64,000 bases of DNA from Chryseobacterium taichungense (lineage in GTDB: Bacteria > Bacteroidota > Bacteroidia > Flavobacteriales > Weeksellaceae), in contig NZ_FOBV01000004.1 of NCBI RefSeq assembly GCF_900109935.1, positions 124,001 to 188,000 on the forward strand. Reading direction: 5' to 3'. Of the stretch, positions 44,655 to 55,160 are shown in pieces (position 1 is the first letter of the stretch; every line of letters begins with the position of its first letter). Under the pieces are notes generated by a model. It did no database searches. It saw nothing but the letters and a program-made list of their open reading frames with translations, and was not told the DNA's origin. The position numbers were made by a program, and so were the translations under genes.

Positions 44655-44720
44655 AAGAAACACAAAGACACTCATACTCTAAAACCCTCAGACTCTCAAA
44701 CGCTCCTACTCTCTCACAAG
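44655..44720. repeat. Low-complexity flank, right side (inverted relative to left)
   Basis: ACTCATACTCTAAAACCCTC and AGACTCTCAAACGCTCCTAC are, on the minus strand, GTTTGAGAGTCTGAGGGTTT and related units like those at 44096-44215 on the plus strand. Confidence 0.6.
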
Positions 44721-45620
44721 CGGCATGGTGGAACATCTCAGCAATCCTCCCATTTTTGAAATTTCACGATAAGGAATTTCTTCTACGGTCATTCCCCATT
44801 CGTTTCTCAGGTGGTTATTCATTCTCGTGAAAGTTTTGTCTGAAACCACAACTTCAGGAGAGATTGAGAAAATATTCGGGAACATTTCAAACATTTCTTC
44901 CGCTGTAACGTGAAAGCAGTTTTCTTCTCCGAAAATATCGATAATCAGTCGATAATCGCTTTCATCCACAAAACCATCCTTGTAAATGATGCATTTATCT
45001 TTACCAATCGGATTAAATGTGCAGTCGAGATGCAAAATACCTTCATAAGGAATTTTGTCGTTCTTCTTTAATTCGAGATCAATAATTCTTTTTTTAGGAA
45101 AGTATTCTTTAAGAATTTCAATCGCATATTCATTCGTTCTGGCTGTTTTATAACTTCTGTAATCTTCACTGAAACAGGTTCCGATAAATAGAAAATCGTC
45201 CCACACGATTACATCGCCTCCTTCGATATGAGCTGTTTCAGGGAGGTTAATAATCTTTCTCCACTCTACTTTTTTAAAGATATTTCTGTAGGCATCCTGT
45301 TCGTCTGCCCGGTCTGCAATGACATTGGAAATGATCATTTTGTCATCAATCACGAATGCTACGTCTCTTGCAAAAACCTGATTGTAATCTTCTATGATGC
45401 TCGGACGCAAAACTTCGACATCATATTTCTTCAATACATTTTCAAAAGCATTCATTTCACTGATGATATCTGCCTCTTTAGGATATATATTGTGCTGTAT
45501 GGAATAATATGATTTGGCGTCATAGCTTTCTTCAAGGGTGGGAACGCTTCCCATTGAATTGGGTTGTCCCAAAACCACTGATTTCAGCCTACCTGTTTCG
45601 TTTTTTATATTCAGTTTCAT
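44706..45620 (-). CDS. Arginine deiminase / dimethylargininase-like protein
   Basis: 304 aa of the guanidino-group-modifying superfamily. Conserved elements are FARDVAFVIDD near 87-97, HIEGGDVIVWDD near 135, LHLDCTFNPIG near 196 with the catalytic histidine, and the C-terminal GGLLRCSTMPLVRE with the cysteine nucleophile. Relatives hydrolyse arginine or methylated arginine to citrulline. It is the upstream gene of the pair with CtlX. Exact substrate cannot be fixed from sequence. Confidence 0.85.
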   Translation of the reverse strand: MKLNIKNETGRLKSVVLGQPNSMGSVPTLEESYDAKSYYSIQHNIYPKEADIISEMNAFENVLKKYDVEVLRPSIIEDYNQVFARDVAFVIDDKMIISNVIADRADEQDAYRNIFKKVEWRKIINLPETAHIEGGDVIVWDDFLFIGTCFSEDYRSYKTARTNEYAIEILKEYFPKKRIIDLELKKNDKIPYEGILHLDCTFNPIGKDKCIIYKDGFVDESDYRLIIDIFGEENCFHVTAEEMFEMFPNIFSISPEVVVSDKTFTRMNNHLRNEWGMTVEEIPYREISKMGGLLRCSTMPLVRE

Positions 45621-45816
45621 AAGATTTATGCAATGCTACAAATATAAGTAAAGGATGGTATCTGGAAAACTTTTACAGCTTTTTTAGGCAGTCGCTGCAA
45701 TATAATTCTGAAAAAGATTTCTATTGCAGTTTTTTATTCAAGTAGGTTAGTAGACTTAAACAGTTAATTGCTCAGATTAGGATTTTTTGCAGATATTTTA
45801 TTATCTGGATTTTCTG

Positions 45817-46320
45817 TTAAATGGCTGAATTATCACCAGAATCCGGAAAATTCTGTATGTTGGAATTGTTTTTTAATGCTTTAAAGGCGTACCAAAGTGT
45901 AATAATGCCGACAATTATCTGTGCGGGAACAAAAGTTCTTCTGAACAGTATGCTGAAGTCATTTGCTCTTTTGTAGATAAACGGAATCCATCTTTCTTCA
46001 GTTTCGTAAAAATATAAATAGTAGACCGTTCCTACCCTAAAAATCAGCAGTATGAGACAGATGTAAAAAAGAATTTTCAAAGATTGCTTCGTAGAGACTA
46101 AGATAATCAAACCAAAAGCGCACAGGAAGCAGATAAACATTTCCATCTGATAAAAAATTACATTTACCAGGCTATACGTTGGCGAATAATCTGCCGGTTT
46201 TGTATGCAGCATCTCAAGAAAATCGAACGTTTCAATCATAAGAAAAAGTCCATAAATAATATACAGAACAATATTAATTCTCATTGCCTTTTTTAATGAA
46301 TGTAATTTCTCATTTTCCAT
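45817..46320 (-). CDS. Four-helix integral membrane protein, hypothetical
   Basis: 167 aa with four predicted membrane helices (about 15-35, 52-76, 80-103, 128-147), a positively charged N-terminus (HSLKKAMRIN) and a polar tail. I do not recognise a family. It follows citrate synthase on the same strand but is separated from it by a strong terminator, so it needs its own promoter. Confidence 0.65.
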   Translation of the reverse strand: MENEKLHSLKKAMRINIVLYIIYGLFLMIETFDFLEMLHTKPADYSPTYSLVNVIFYQMEMFICFLCAFGLIILVSTKQSLKILFYICLILLIFRVGTVYYLYFYETEERWIPFIYKRANDFSILFRRTFVPAQIIVGIITLWYAFKALKNNSNIQNFPDSGDNSAI

Positions 46321-46350
46321 ACTTTAAGTTAAAAAAATTCCCCGAAATAA

Positions 46351-46376
46351 AAAATCCCAAAGCGAACTTTGGGATT
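46351..46376 (-). terminator. Terminator of the citrate synthase gene
   Basis: AATCCCAAAG / CTTTGGGATT 10-bp perfect stem with CGAA tetraloop; six T residues follow on the minus strand. Confidence 0.93.
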
Positions 46377-46397
46377 GATGTATCGTAATATAAAATA

Positions 46398-47684
46398 TTA
46401 TCTGTTTACCATATCGATGTAATCTCTCTTCTGAGCACCTTGATATACCTGTCTTGGTCTTCCGATAGGGTCTCCTTTCATTCTCATTTCTTTCCACTGA
46501 GAAATCCATCCCGGAAGTCTTCCCAATGCAAACATTACTGTAAACATTTCTGTAGGAATTCCTAATGCTCTGTAGATAATTCCTGAATAGAAGTCTACAT
46601 TCGGATATAGTTTTCTTTCCACGAAGTACTCGTCTTCCAACGCCACTTTTTCTAATTGCATCGCGATATCCAATGCTTTATCATGAATACCTAATGCACT
46701 AAGGATATCATCTGCCGCTTTTTTAATGATCTTCGCTCTTGGATCAAAGTTTTTGTATACTCTGTGTCCGAAGCCCATTAAACGGAAACTGTCGTTTTTA
46801 TCTTTAGCTTTAGCCACCCATTTGTTTACATCACCACCGTCTTTTTCAATAAGCTCAAGCATTTCGATTACAGCCTGGTTGGCACCACCGTGAAGCGGCC
46901 CCCAAAGTGCTGAAACCCCTGCTGAGATGGAAGCGAAAAGACCTGTGTGCGCCGATCCGACCATTCTTACTGTAGAAGTAGAACAGTTTTGTTCGTGATC
47001 TGCGTGAAGGATTAATAATTTATCCAACGCCTGAACTACTACAGGATCAATTTCGAATTCCTGGTTTGGCATTCTGAAAGTCATTTTGTAGAAATTCTCT
47101 ACATAATTCAGACTGTTGTCTCCGTGGTTAAGCGGTAACCCCTGAGTTTTTCTGTATGTCCATGCACAAAGATGAGAGAATTTAGCGATCATTAGCTCTG
47201 CAGCAAGGTCCATTTCTTCTTTAGAGTTTACGTTAACTGCTTTAGGATTGAAAGCCGTTAAAGCGGAAGTCAAAGAAGACAGAACTCCCATTGGGTGAGC
47301 AGAACGAGGGAAAGCATCGATGATCTTTTTCATCTCCTCTGCTACGAAATTATATTTTTTAATGTTTGATTCGAAACAATTGTACTGATTCTGAGTAGGT
47401 AATTCACCGTTCAATAAAAGATACATTACTTCTGTGAAGTTGGATTTATCAGCAATCTGCTCGATTGGATATCCTCTGTAGAATAATTCTCCTTTATCTC
47501 CGTCTAAGTAAGTGATTTCGCTAAGTGTAGCTCCGGTGTTTTTGTAGCCTAAATCAAGAGTAATTAAACCTGTCTGGTCTCTTAATTTTGAAATATCGAT
47601 CCCTCTGTCTCCGATAGTACTATCCACAATTGGATATTCATACGAATTACCGTCGTAATTCAATATTACTTTGTTGTCTGACAT
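46398..47684 (-). CDS. gltA: Citrate synthase
   Basis: 428 aa, normal for the type II (hexameric) enzyme. Motifs include HADHEQNCSTSTVRMVGSAH near 231, GPLHGGANQAVIEML near 265 and the catalytic region MGFGHRVYKNFDPRAKI near 308-324. The N-terminal beta-rich domain (VILNYDGNSYEYPIVDS) is typical of the bacterial NADH-sensitive type. It condenses acetyl-CoA and oxaloacetate. It is directly downstream of enolase on the same strand, with an internal hairpin between the two. Confidence 0.97.
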   Translation of the reverse strand: MSDNKVILNYDGNSYEYPIVDSTIGDRGIDISKLRDQTGLITLDLGYKNTGATLSEITYLDGDKGELFYRGYPIEQIADKSNFTEVMYLLLNGELPTQNQYNCFESNIKKYNFVAEEMKKIIDAFPRSAHPMGVLSSLTSALTAFNPKAVNVNSKEEMDLAAELMIAKFSHLCAWTYRKTQGLPLNHGDNSLNYVENFYKMTFRMPNQEFEIDPVVVQALDKLLILHADHEQNCSTSTVRMVGSAHTGLFASISAGVSALWGPLHGGANQAVIEMLELIEKDGGDVNKWVAKAKDKNDSFRLMGFGHRVYKNFDPRAKIIKKAADDILSALGIHDKALDIAMQLEKVALEDEYFVERKLYPNVDFYSGIIYRALGIPTEMFTVMFALGRLPGWISQWKEMRMKGDPIGRPRQVYQGAQKRDYIDMVNR

Positions 47685-47723
47685 TATTTATTTTTTTTCT
47701 AAATATACTACTTATTACAAAAT

Positions 47724-47750
47724 ACGGCAAACTAAAAATTCGCTTGCCGT
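47724..47750 (-). terminator. Hairpin between eno and gltA, probable eno terminator
   Basis: ACGGCAA / TTGCCGT stem, 13-nt loop, followed on the minus strand by ATTTTG. It is weaker than the other terminators and overlaps the presumed gltA promoter region, so some readthrough is likely. Confidence 0.55.
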
Positions 47751-47769
47751 AATTTATAAATTCGATTAA

Positions 47770-49080
<1,311 letters not shown>

Positions 49081-49143
49081 TCAGACAAATTTAATCAATT
49101 TTTAACTTTTCAAAGCAAATGAGAGGTAATTTATACGTTTATG

Positions 49144-49151
49144 CAAAGTTA
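49144..49151 (-). promoter_or_regulatory. Bacteroidetes -7 box of eno
   Basis: TAACTTTG followed by C on the minus strand, 81 nt upstream of the eno ATG. Confidence 0.6.
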
Positions 49152-49265
49152 AATTTTAGTTAATATCTCAATTAATAATTAACTGAAATTTAAGAAAATG
49201 ACACTTTTATTATTTAATCATAAATAAAAATTAAATATCTCAGCTCTGAACTTATCGAAATCTTT

Positions 49266-49820
49266 TTATTTTAAATTATATTTCTCCCTTTCTTCAGGCG
49301 TAAGTACTCGTAATGTCTTTGCTTCTTCTGCCTTAGCATCACTAGCGGCTGTTTCAGAAATTTTCCCCTGCAGCTCGACTATTAAATTCACAACATTATT
49401 AAAGCTGTTAAAGTATTTATCATCCTTGCACTGTTCAGGGAAATTCACACAATGTTCCTCAAGTCTGTATAGTGCGTCTCTAAGCATATTTACCGGCGCC
49501 GTTCTTTCTCCCAATTTTGATAACGTTTCTGCTATCTTTGTGATTTGTTCAGCAGATACATCAGCGCCTGATTTTAATTTGGCCGTCAGCTGACTGGTAA
49601 TATCTGTCGTGGTTGCAATTGCTGCATCCGGTTGAACTTCTGATAAAATTTTATCAATTTTACCGTTATTATCAAGGCTTACGACCGCTCCTCTACGTGT
49701 GGCATCATATGACATCTGGTAATTTGAACCTTTATTTTGAAGTTCTTTCAGCGTAGCTTTATGTCTTATATTACATGACATACATGACAAAATAACGAGT
49801 AAGTAAAAAACTATTTTCAT
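49266..49820 (-). CDS. Predicted lipoprotein, hypothetical
   Basis: 184 aa. The lipobox LSCMSC places the lipidated cysteine near residue 16. The remainder is soluble and largely helical, with ERTAPVNMLRDALYRLEEHC in the middle and an acidic C-terminus (TPEEREKYNLK). No family recognised. The start overlaps the stop of the upstream 66-aa gene by 4 nt, indicating translational coupling. Confidence 0.72.
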   Translation of the reverse strand: MKIVFYLLVILSCMSCNIRHKATLKELQNKGSNYQMSYDATRRGAVVSLDNNGKIDKILSEVQPDAAIATTTDITSQLTAKLKSGADVSAEQITKIAETLSKLGERTAPVNMLRDALYRLEEHCVNFPEQCKDDKYFNSFNNVVNLIVELQGKISETAASDAKAEEAKTLRVLTPEEREKYNLK

Positions 49821-50017
49821 GGCATTACGTTATAAATTGAGTTTTCTTTTTCATTAAATTTTGCATTTCCTTTTTCAAGCACTATTGCTAATGCTGAAAA
49901 CTCCTGAAAGTCCAAATCGTCTATAATTTCAGGATCCGTATCTTTAAGCTTTAATATAACTTTACCTTTTTTTGAAGTTATATTCCATTCTAATAAATAA
50001 TCTACAATTGTTTTCAT
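49817..50017 (-). CDS. Small hypothetical protein
   Basis: 66 aa, no signal peptide. It has a beta-rich start (WNITSKKGKVILKLKDTD) and resembles small proteins of unknown function that accompany phage-like or lipoprotein genes; no family can be named. It overlaps the lipoprotein gene by 4 nt (ATGA), so the two form a two-gene unit. Confidence 0.65.
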   Translation of the reverse strand: MKTIVDYLLEWNITSKKGKVILKLKDTDPEIIDDLDFQEFSALAIVLEKGNAKFNEKENSIYNVMP

Positions 50018-50161
50018 GATTTATTTTTTAAGTAATAAATATTTTTCACGACTAAGTTATTTAATATATTCAAAGTTATTTAAAAAATCAACGCTATCAA
50101 TTACACAAACAGATAATTATAAGAAGTACAATTAATGAGTATTCTAATCGTAAATTCGCTT

Positions 50162-50947
50162 TTACAAATCTATTCTGAAAAACAGGTGTGTTCCATTTTC
50201 AGTGGTAATATCACAGTGACCGTTTTGTTCCTGCATTCTTCGTTTCATATTCCGGAGTCCGTTTCCTTCGGGTCTTTCATTGCTAATTCCAATTCCGTTG
50301 TCTGAAATCTTCATCATAAATTCATGATTGTTTTGAATAAAAGAAAGTGTTATCTGATTGGATTGGCTGTGTTTGTAAGCATTATTCAAAGCCTCTTTTA
50401 AGCATAAAAATAAATTCCGTCTTTGTTCTGTTGAGATAGCTGTTTCTTCAATAATATTTTCACTTTCTGTTATGACAAGGATTTTCGTTTTCTTCAAAAA
50501 ATTTTGTGCGTACATTTTAGAATAATCTATAAAACTCCCTAAGGTATCATTTCCGGCATTCAGGCTCCAAAGCATTTCGCGCATAGAAATATTCATTTCT
50601 TCGGAAGTTTTAAGAAGTTCGTCGATATCGTTTTTCAGATTGTCATCTTCTGCCCGTTGTTTTAAAAACTCCGCCTGAAGTTTTAATGCTGAAATTCCGG
50701 CGCCTAGATCATCATGCATGTCATGGGAAATTCGTTCACGTTCTTTTTCTATTGATTTTTGCTTTTCAAGTTCTTTCTGGAGGAGCTGGTTTTGGTATTC
50801 GGATTCTTTGAGTTGTTTTTCTTTGAGAAATAAAATCTGTCTTTTATTATACATGAGGACAACAAAAATGATAAAAATCACAAAGATCATTAAAATCCCT
50901 ATAGCAATAAGGTAGGCAAGTTTTATATCGTCTTCAATATGATTCAT
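50162..50947 (-). CDS. LuxR-type sensor histidine kinase
   Basis: 261 aa. One N-terminal membrane helix (about residues 11-32), a coiled coil (45-65), then a HisKA_3 dimerisation domain with the phosphoacceptor region ERERISHDMHDDLGAGIS, and a HATPase domain with LKEALNNAYKHS, ISDNGIGIS and GNGLRNMKRRM. There is no extracytoplasmic sensor domain, so sensing may rely on a partner such as the 214-aa membrane protein, whose gene overlaps this one by 14 nt. The cognate regulator is encoded at the head of the operon. Confidence 0.92.
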   Translation of the reverse strand: MNHIEDDIKLAYLIAIGILMIFVIFIIFVVLMYNKRQILFLKEKQLKESEYQNQLLQKELEKQKSIEKERERISHDMHDDLGAGISALKLQAEFLKQRAEDDNLKNDIDELLKTSEEMNISMREMLWSLNAGNDTLGSFIDYSKMYAQNFLKKTKILVITESENIIEETAISTEQRRNLFLCLKEALNNAYKHSQSNQITLSFIQNNHEFMMKISDNGIGISNERPEGNGLRNMKRRMQEQNGHCDITTENGTHLFFRIDL

Positions 50948-51578
50948 GGCTTAAACTTTTATATTTTAACAATGAAATATAAAACATAATGTACATTCCT
51001 ATATTAATTATATTTTGCCCCAATTTCAGAAATTTCAAAAATTCTTCATCCTCTTTAGCAAAATAAAACATCGGTGTAACTCTGAAAAGAAAAAAACAGC
51101 TCCACATCATTAAAGCGGTAGAAATCCAGAATGCCGGATCATCACTGATTTTCCTTTCATCAAAAAAAGTTATTTTATGATAAAACCATAATAGAGATAT
51201 AACGATATAAAAAAGCGTGACAGTAATTCCTATTTTATGATCGAAATCTTGACTGAGAAAATTAGTAGTGGAAAAAATATATCCCAAGGAAAAAATGGAT
51301 ATTACAATTAATACTTTCTTTATAATTTTTGAGAACAGTTTAAAAAAATAAAATGTAAAAAAAAGAATGCAAAATACAAAATAGACATTATATTGTAATC
51401 CTACTTTAACATTCGGGTTTATTATGTTTCTTACAAACGATATACATTCATTAGTGAAAGTAATGAGTAAATACAGAAAAAGATAATTTTGGGCAGAAAA
51501 AGAATATTTCCTACCCGAAATATATGATTGTATAAGAGTTAAAAATAATACTGTTTTATATACAATTCCTATAAGCAT
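50934..51578 (-). CDS. Polytopic membrane protein of the two-component operon
   Basis: 214 aa with six or seven predicted membrane helices and short loops. It has no recognisable motif. The gene starts 6 nt after the lipoprotein gene and overlaps the histidine kinase gene by 14 nt, so it is very likely translated with the kinase. It could supply the sensory membrane module missing from the kinase; that is inference. Confidence 0.75.
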   Translation of the reverse strand: MLIGIVYKTVLFLTLIQSYISGRKYSFSAQNYLFLYLLITFTNECISFVRNIINPNVKVGLQYNVYFVFCILFFTFYFFKLFSKIIKKVLIVISIFSLGYIFSTTNFLSQDFDHKIGITVTLFYIVISLLWFYHKITFFDERKISDDPAFWISTALMMWSCFFLFRVTPMFYFAKEDEEFLKFLKLGQNIINIGMYIMFYISLLKYKSLSHESY

Positions 51579-51584
51579 TTTTCA

Positions 51585-52304
51585 TTATGGTTTTAAGTCG
51601 CCTGCATCAAAACCTTCGTCAATTGAACCGTTCGAGTATATGGAATGAACAGCAAAAGAAATTCTGTCATGCTTATTACTATCATGATCATAATCGCTAT
51701 TATCTTCGTTTTTCGCCATATAGAAATATATCATTGCCAGATCCAATCTTGATATTACTTTACCTTCGTTTTCTCTTTTATCATAATATTTTTTAATAAC
51801 CGAAGTATCATATATCACACACTCAGTGGCTGGTTTACCATTAAATCCTGTTTGTGTTGCCAATGAGGATTGATAAAATTTAATTTTATCTTGTAATTTT
51901 TCATCATTTTGAAATTTATTGTTTATCAAAATATACTTATCATCGGAACTAATATTTTTATAGTCATTATTATTTGAAAATGTGACGCCCAAGTTCATTT
52001 TAGAATTAAATGCATCCTGAATGAAATAAAACTTAGTGTAAGCATAATTCTTATGATTTTCTATTAGTTTTTTAAAGCTTTGGTAATCCAGAGTAAATTT
52101 CTTAACAAGATTCGGATATTTTAATGACATTTCGCCAAATTTTATAACATATTTCTCCTCGATATAGGCAGGAATACTTTCTTTAAAAATAGCCATCGTA
52201 TCATTTCTACTATCAGATGCATTTCTCGAAGCCTTTTTATTTACACAGCCAATAATGACAAAACCGATCATTATTGTTAAAGAAATAAATTTTAAAAGTC
52301 TCAT
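51585..52304 (-). CDS. Lipoprotein of the two-component operon
   Basis: 239 aa. The N-terminal hydrophobic segment ends with a lipobox FVIIGC (Cys20). The rest is a soluble domain with no recognised family. It lies 5 nt after the response regulator gene and 6 nt before the membrane gene, so it is part of the same operon. A periplasmic role in signal input is possible. Confidence 0.78.
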   Translation of the reverse strand: MRLLKFISLTIMIGFVIIGCVNKKASRNASDSRNDTMAIFKESIPAYIEEKYVIKFGEMSLKYPNLVKKFTLDYQSFKKLIENHKNYAYTKFYFIQDAFNSKMNLGVTFSNNNDYKNISSDDKYILINNKFQNDEKLQDKIKFYQSSLATQTGFNGKPATECVIYDTSVIKKYYDKRENEGKVISRLDLAMIYFYMAKNEDNSDYDHDSNKHDRISFAVHSIYSNGSIDEGFDAGDLKP

Positions 52305-52309
52305 AATTC

Positions 52310-52942
52310 TTAGTTTTTAAAATGGTTAAGTTTATTAATAGCCTCCACTTTATTACTGACGTGGAGTTTTCTGTAAATATTACCGACATGTTTTTTTACC
52401 GTATCAATACTGATGAATTTCTTATCAGCAATTTCTTTATACAATAAACCTTGTGACAGGAGTTCCAGAATTTCTTTTTCCCTTTCCGTTAATTCATCAA
52501 AACCTTTTATTTCTGGCAACTTTCTTTCGAAATGCCCCAATACTTTTCTGGCTATTGAAAAGCTCATGGGTGCACCTCCGTTGCAGACATCACGAATCGA
52601 GGAGAGAATTTTGTCCATGCTTTCACCTTTTACCAGATATCCCATTGCACCGGCTTTTAAAGAATTAAAAACTTTTTCATCATCTTCAAAACTGGTACAC
52701 ATGATAAAATAAGTGTCCGGAAGTTTGTTTTTAAGTTTCTCGATGATTTCAATTCCTAGCATATCCTGCAGTTGAATATCCATCATTACTACATTAGGAG
52801 AAATATCAAAGAGATTTTCTAAAGCCTCATTTCCATTGAAGAACTGAGCAACAACTTTCATATCATCCTGATAATTGATGACTTTCTTCAATGCATTATT
52901 GTAGTTTTTTTCGTCTTCTACGATAGCTATAGAAATACTCAT
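52310..52942 (-). CDS. LuxR/NarL-type response regulator
   Basis: 210 aa. The receiver domain has Glu/Asp at residues 10-11, the phosphoacceptor Asp in VVMMDIQLQD (about residue 55), Thr/Ser in MCTSFEDD and Lys in GYLVKGES. The C-terminal LuxR helix-turn-helix is LTEREKEILELLSQGLLYKE and ISIDTVKKHVGNIYRKL. It is the first gene of the operon ending with the histidine kinase. Confidence 0.95.
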   Translation of the reverse strand: MSISIAIVEDEKNYNNALKKVINYQDDMKVVAQFFNGNEALENLFDISPNVVMMDIQLQDMLGIEIIEKLKNKLPDTYFIMCTSFEDDEKVFNSLKAGAMGYLVKGESMDKILSSIRDVCNGGAPMSFSIARKVLGHFERKLPEIKGFDELTEREKEILELLSQGLLYKEIADKKFISIDTVKKHVGNIYRKLHVSNKVEAINKLNHFKN

Positions 52943-53124
52943 GTCTTGATTGTTTAGTTACAAATTTCACCAGAAAATAAAGAAAAGTCAATTACTCTTT
53001 CGGGTAATTTTAAAAGTTTTAAGTTTCATTTATTGGTTTAGTTTTTGTTTTTATTAAATTTAGTAAAAATTTTATTTCATTTCTAAATTATTTAATAATC
53101 AATACATTAAAAAAAATTAACATC

Positions 53125-53544
53125 ATGAAAAAGGGGATTCTTATTGCACTTGGAATGATTATGCTATCGTTAACAAGCTGTAAAAAAAGTGAAAGCGGGA
53201 ATAAAAACGTAATAAAATCAGACAGTTCAGGGGTAGTATTAGCTGATAATGGTAAAGTGGACTCTACCGTTCAGTACGAAACTGATATTAATGGGAAAAA
53301 GTATATAAAAACAGATTACGTTTATAAAGCAACTGATGGCAGCCTTGCAAAAGTAGTTTTTAATTATGATGAAAAAACAATGAGCGTCAGAAGCAATAAT
53401 AAAACTTTTATCTTAAAAAAAGTTGAATCTAAAGGGAACGAAACAATATATGAAAAAATGGACATGAAAGCCACTGTGAAAGGTGACAGCCTCATTCTTG
53501 ATCAGGGAAATAATATCATTCAGCTGGTAAAAACGAAAATTTAA
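53125..53544 (+). CDS. Lipoprotein, possibly MliC-like
   Basis: 139 aa. The lipobox LSLTSC gives Cys19. The C-terminal half (VVFNYDEKTMSVRSNNKTFI, KGNETIYEKMDMKATVKGDS) has the beta-strand pattern and the Lys-Gly-Asp-x-Leu ending seen in membrane-bound lysozyme inhibitors (MliC). The match is suggestive only. It is divergent from the two-component operon and convergent with rplQ. Confidence 0.7.
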   Translation: MKKGILIALGMIMLSLTSCKKSESGNKNVIKSDSSGVVLADNGKVDSTVQYETDINGKKYIKTDYVYKATDGSLAKVVFNYDEKTMSVRSNNKTFILKKVESKGNETIYEKMDMKATVKGDSLILDQGNNIIQLVKTKI

Positions 53545-53551
53545 GCATAAA

Positions 53552-53579
53552 AAAACCGCTCAGCAATCTGGGCGGTTTT
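53552..53579. terminator. Bidirectional terminator between the lipoprotein gene and rplQ
   Basis: AAAACCGCTCAG / CTGGGCGGTTTT, 12-bp stem (one G-T pair) with a CAAT loop. T and A runs on both sides serve both convergent genes. Confidence 0.9.
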
Positions 53580-53600
53580 CTATTTATATCTGAATGAATA

Positions 53601-54125
53601 TTATTCTTCAGTTTTTTCCTCTGTAGAATCAGCAGCTTCAGCAGTTGGCTCAGCAGCTTTTTCTTCTACTACAGGAGCTTCAGCAACGACAGCTTCTTTT
53701 TTAGCCGTTGTAGATCTTCTGCTTCTTCTTGTAGCTTTTTTCTCTTCAGCATTAGGATTGTAAAGCTCATTGAAGTCTACCAATTCGATAAGAGCAGTAT
53801 CAGCAGCATCACCTGGTCTGAAACCTGTTTTAATGATTCTTGTATAACCACCGTTTCTCTCCGCGATTTTAGGAGCTACTGTTCTGAACAATTCAGCAAC
53901 AGCTTCTTTATTTTGAAGATAAGAGAAAACAACTCTTCTGTTATGTGTAGTATCTTCTTTTGCTTTTGTTAATAGAGGCTCAACATATACTCTCAAAGCT
54001 TTTGCTTTAGCTACAGTAGTGTTGATTCTTTTATGCTCAATTAGAGAACAAGCCATATTAGAAAGTAAAGCACTTCTGTGAGAAGCTGTTCTTCCTAAGT
54101 GATTGAATTTTTTACCGTGTCTCAT
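53601..54125 (-). CDS. rplQ: 50S ribosomal protein L17
   Basis: 174 aa. The L17 core ([20 protein letters not shown], then [20 protein letters not shown]) occupies residues 1-120. An Ala/Glu-rich C-terminal extension of about 45 residues ([15 protein letters not shown]) is typical of Bacteroidetes and likely disordered. It is the last gene of the ribosomal cluster, 6 nt after rpoA. Confidence 0.97.
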   Translation of the reverse strand: MRHGKKFNHLGRTASHRSALLSNMACSLIEHKRINTTVAKAKALRVYVEPLLTKAKEDTTHNRRVVFSYLQNKEAVAELFRTVAPKIAERNGGYTRIIKTGFRPGDAADTALIELVDFNELYNPNAEEKKATRRSRRSTTAKKEAVVAEAPVVEEKAAEPTAEAADSTEEKTEE

Positions 54126-54131
54126 TATTAA

Positions 54132-55127
54132 TTATTTATCAGCGTCTAACTTATATTTTGCAACGTCGAAACCGAAGTTAAGACCTTTTGAATGCACTAA
54201 TTCTTCTAGTTCTGTCAAAGATTTTTTACCAAAATTTCTGAATTTCATCAAATCAGACTTACTGTAAGAAACCAATTCTCCAAGAGTTTCTACTTCAGCC
54301 GCCTTCAGACAGTTAAGGGCTCTTACGGAAAGATCCATATCTGCTAGTTTAGACTTAAGGAGTTGTCTTGTATGAAGCGTTTCCTCATCATATTGGATAG
54401 ATGCTTTTACGGCTTCTGTTTCAAGCGTGATTCTCTCATCAGAGAACAGCATGAAGTGATAGATTAATATCTTGGAAGCTTCTGTTAAAGCATTCTGCGG
54501 ACTGATAGATCCGTCAGTTTCTATATCTAATACAAGTTTTTCGTAGTCTGTTTTTTGCTCTACACGATAATTTTCAATGCTATACTGTACTTTCTTGATT
54601 GGCGTGAAAATAGAGTCGATTGCAATAGTACCTACAGGTGCATTGTTTGACTTATTCTGTTCAGAAGGAACATATCCTCTACCTTTTTCAATATTGAAAG
54701 TAATTTCGAAAGTTACATCACTGTTTAGGTTACAGATCACCAAATCCGGGTTTAATACCTCAAATCCGTTGATTGATTTTCCTAAATCACCAGCAGTAAT
54801 AACCGTCTGTCCTGAAACTTTGGCAACAACCTGCTCATTAGACTGGTTTTCTGCCGTAGCTTTTAATCTTACCTGCTTAAGGTTAAGAATAATTTCGGTA
54901 ACATCTTCGATTACTCCTGGAATAGTTGAAAATTCGTGCTCTACACCTTCTATTTTGATAGATGAAATAGCATAACCTTCCAGAGAAGAAAGCAACACTC
55001 TTCTCAAAGCATTACCGATTGTAAGCCCGAAACCTGGTTCTAGTGGTCTGAATTCAAATTGACCTCTAAATTCATCAGAGTTAAGTAAAATTACTTTATC
55101 GGGTTTTATGAATTGTAAAATTGCCAT
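54132..55127 (-). CDS. rpoA: DNA-directed RNA polymerase subunit alpha
   Basis: 331 aa. The N-terminal dimerisation domain ([19 protein letters not shown]) is followed by the C-terminal alpha-CTD helices ([34 protein letters not shown]). It assembles RNA polymerase and contacts activators and UP elements. It lies in the usual alpha-operon position between rpsD and rplQ. Confidence 0.98.
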   Translation of the reverse strand: MAILQFIKPDKVILLNSDEFRGQFEFRPLEPGFGLTIGNALRRVLLSSLEGYAISSIKIEGVEHEFSTIPGVIEDVTEIILNLKQVRLKATAENQSNEQVVAKVSGQTVITAGDLGKSINGFEVLNPDLVICNLNSDVTFEITFNIEKGRGYVPSEQNKSNNAPVGTIAIDSIFTPIKKVQYSIENYRVEQKTDYEKLVLDIETDGSISPQNALTEASKILIYHFMLFSDERITLETEAVKASIQYDEETLHTRQLLKSKLADMDLSVRALNCLKAAEVETLGELVSYSKSDLMKFRNFGKKSLTELEELVHSKGLNFGFDVAKYKLDADK

Positions 55128-55160
55128 ATTATTGGGTTGAGCAAAAATTTGATTAAAAAA

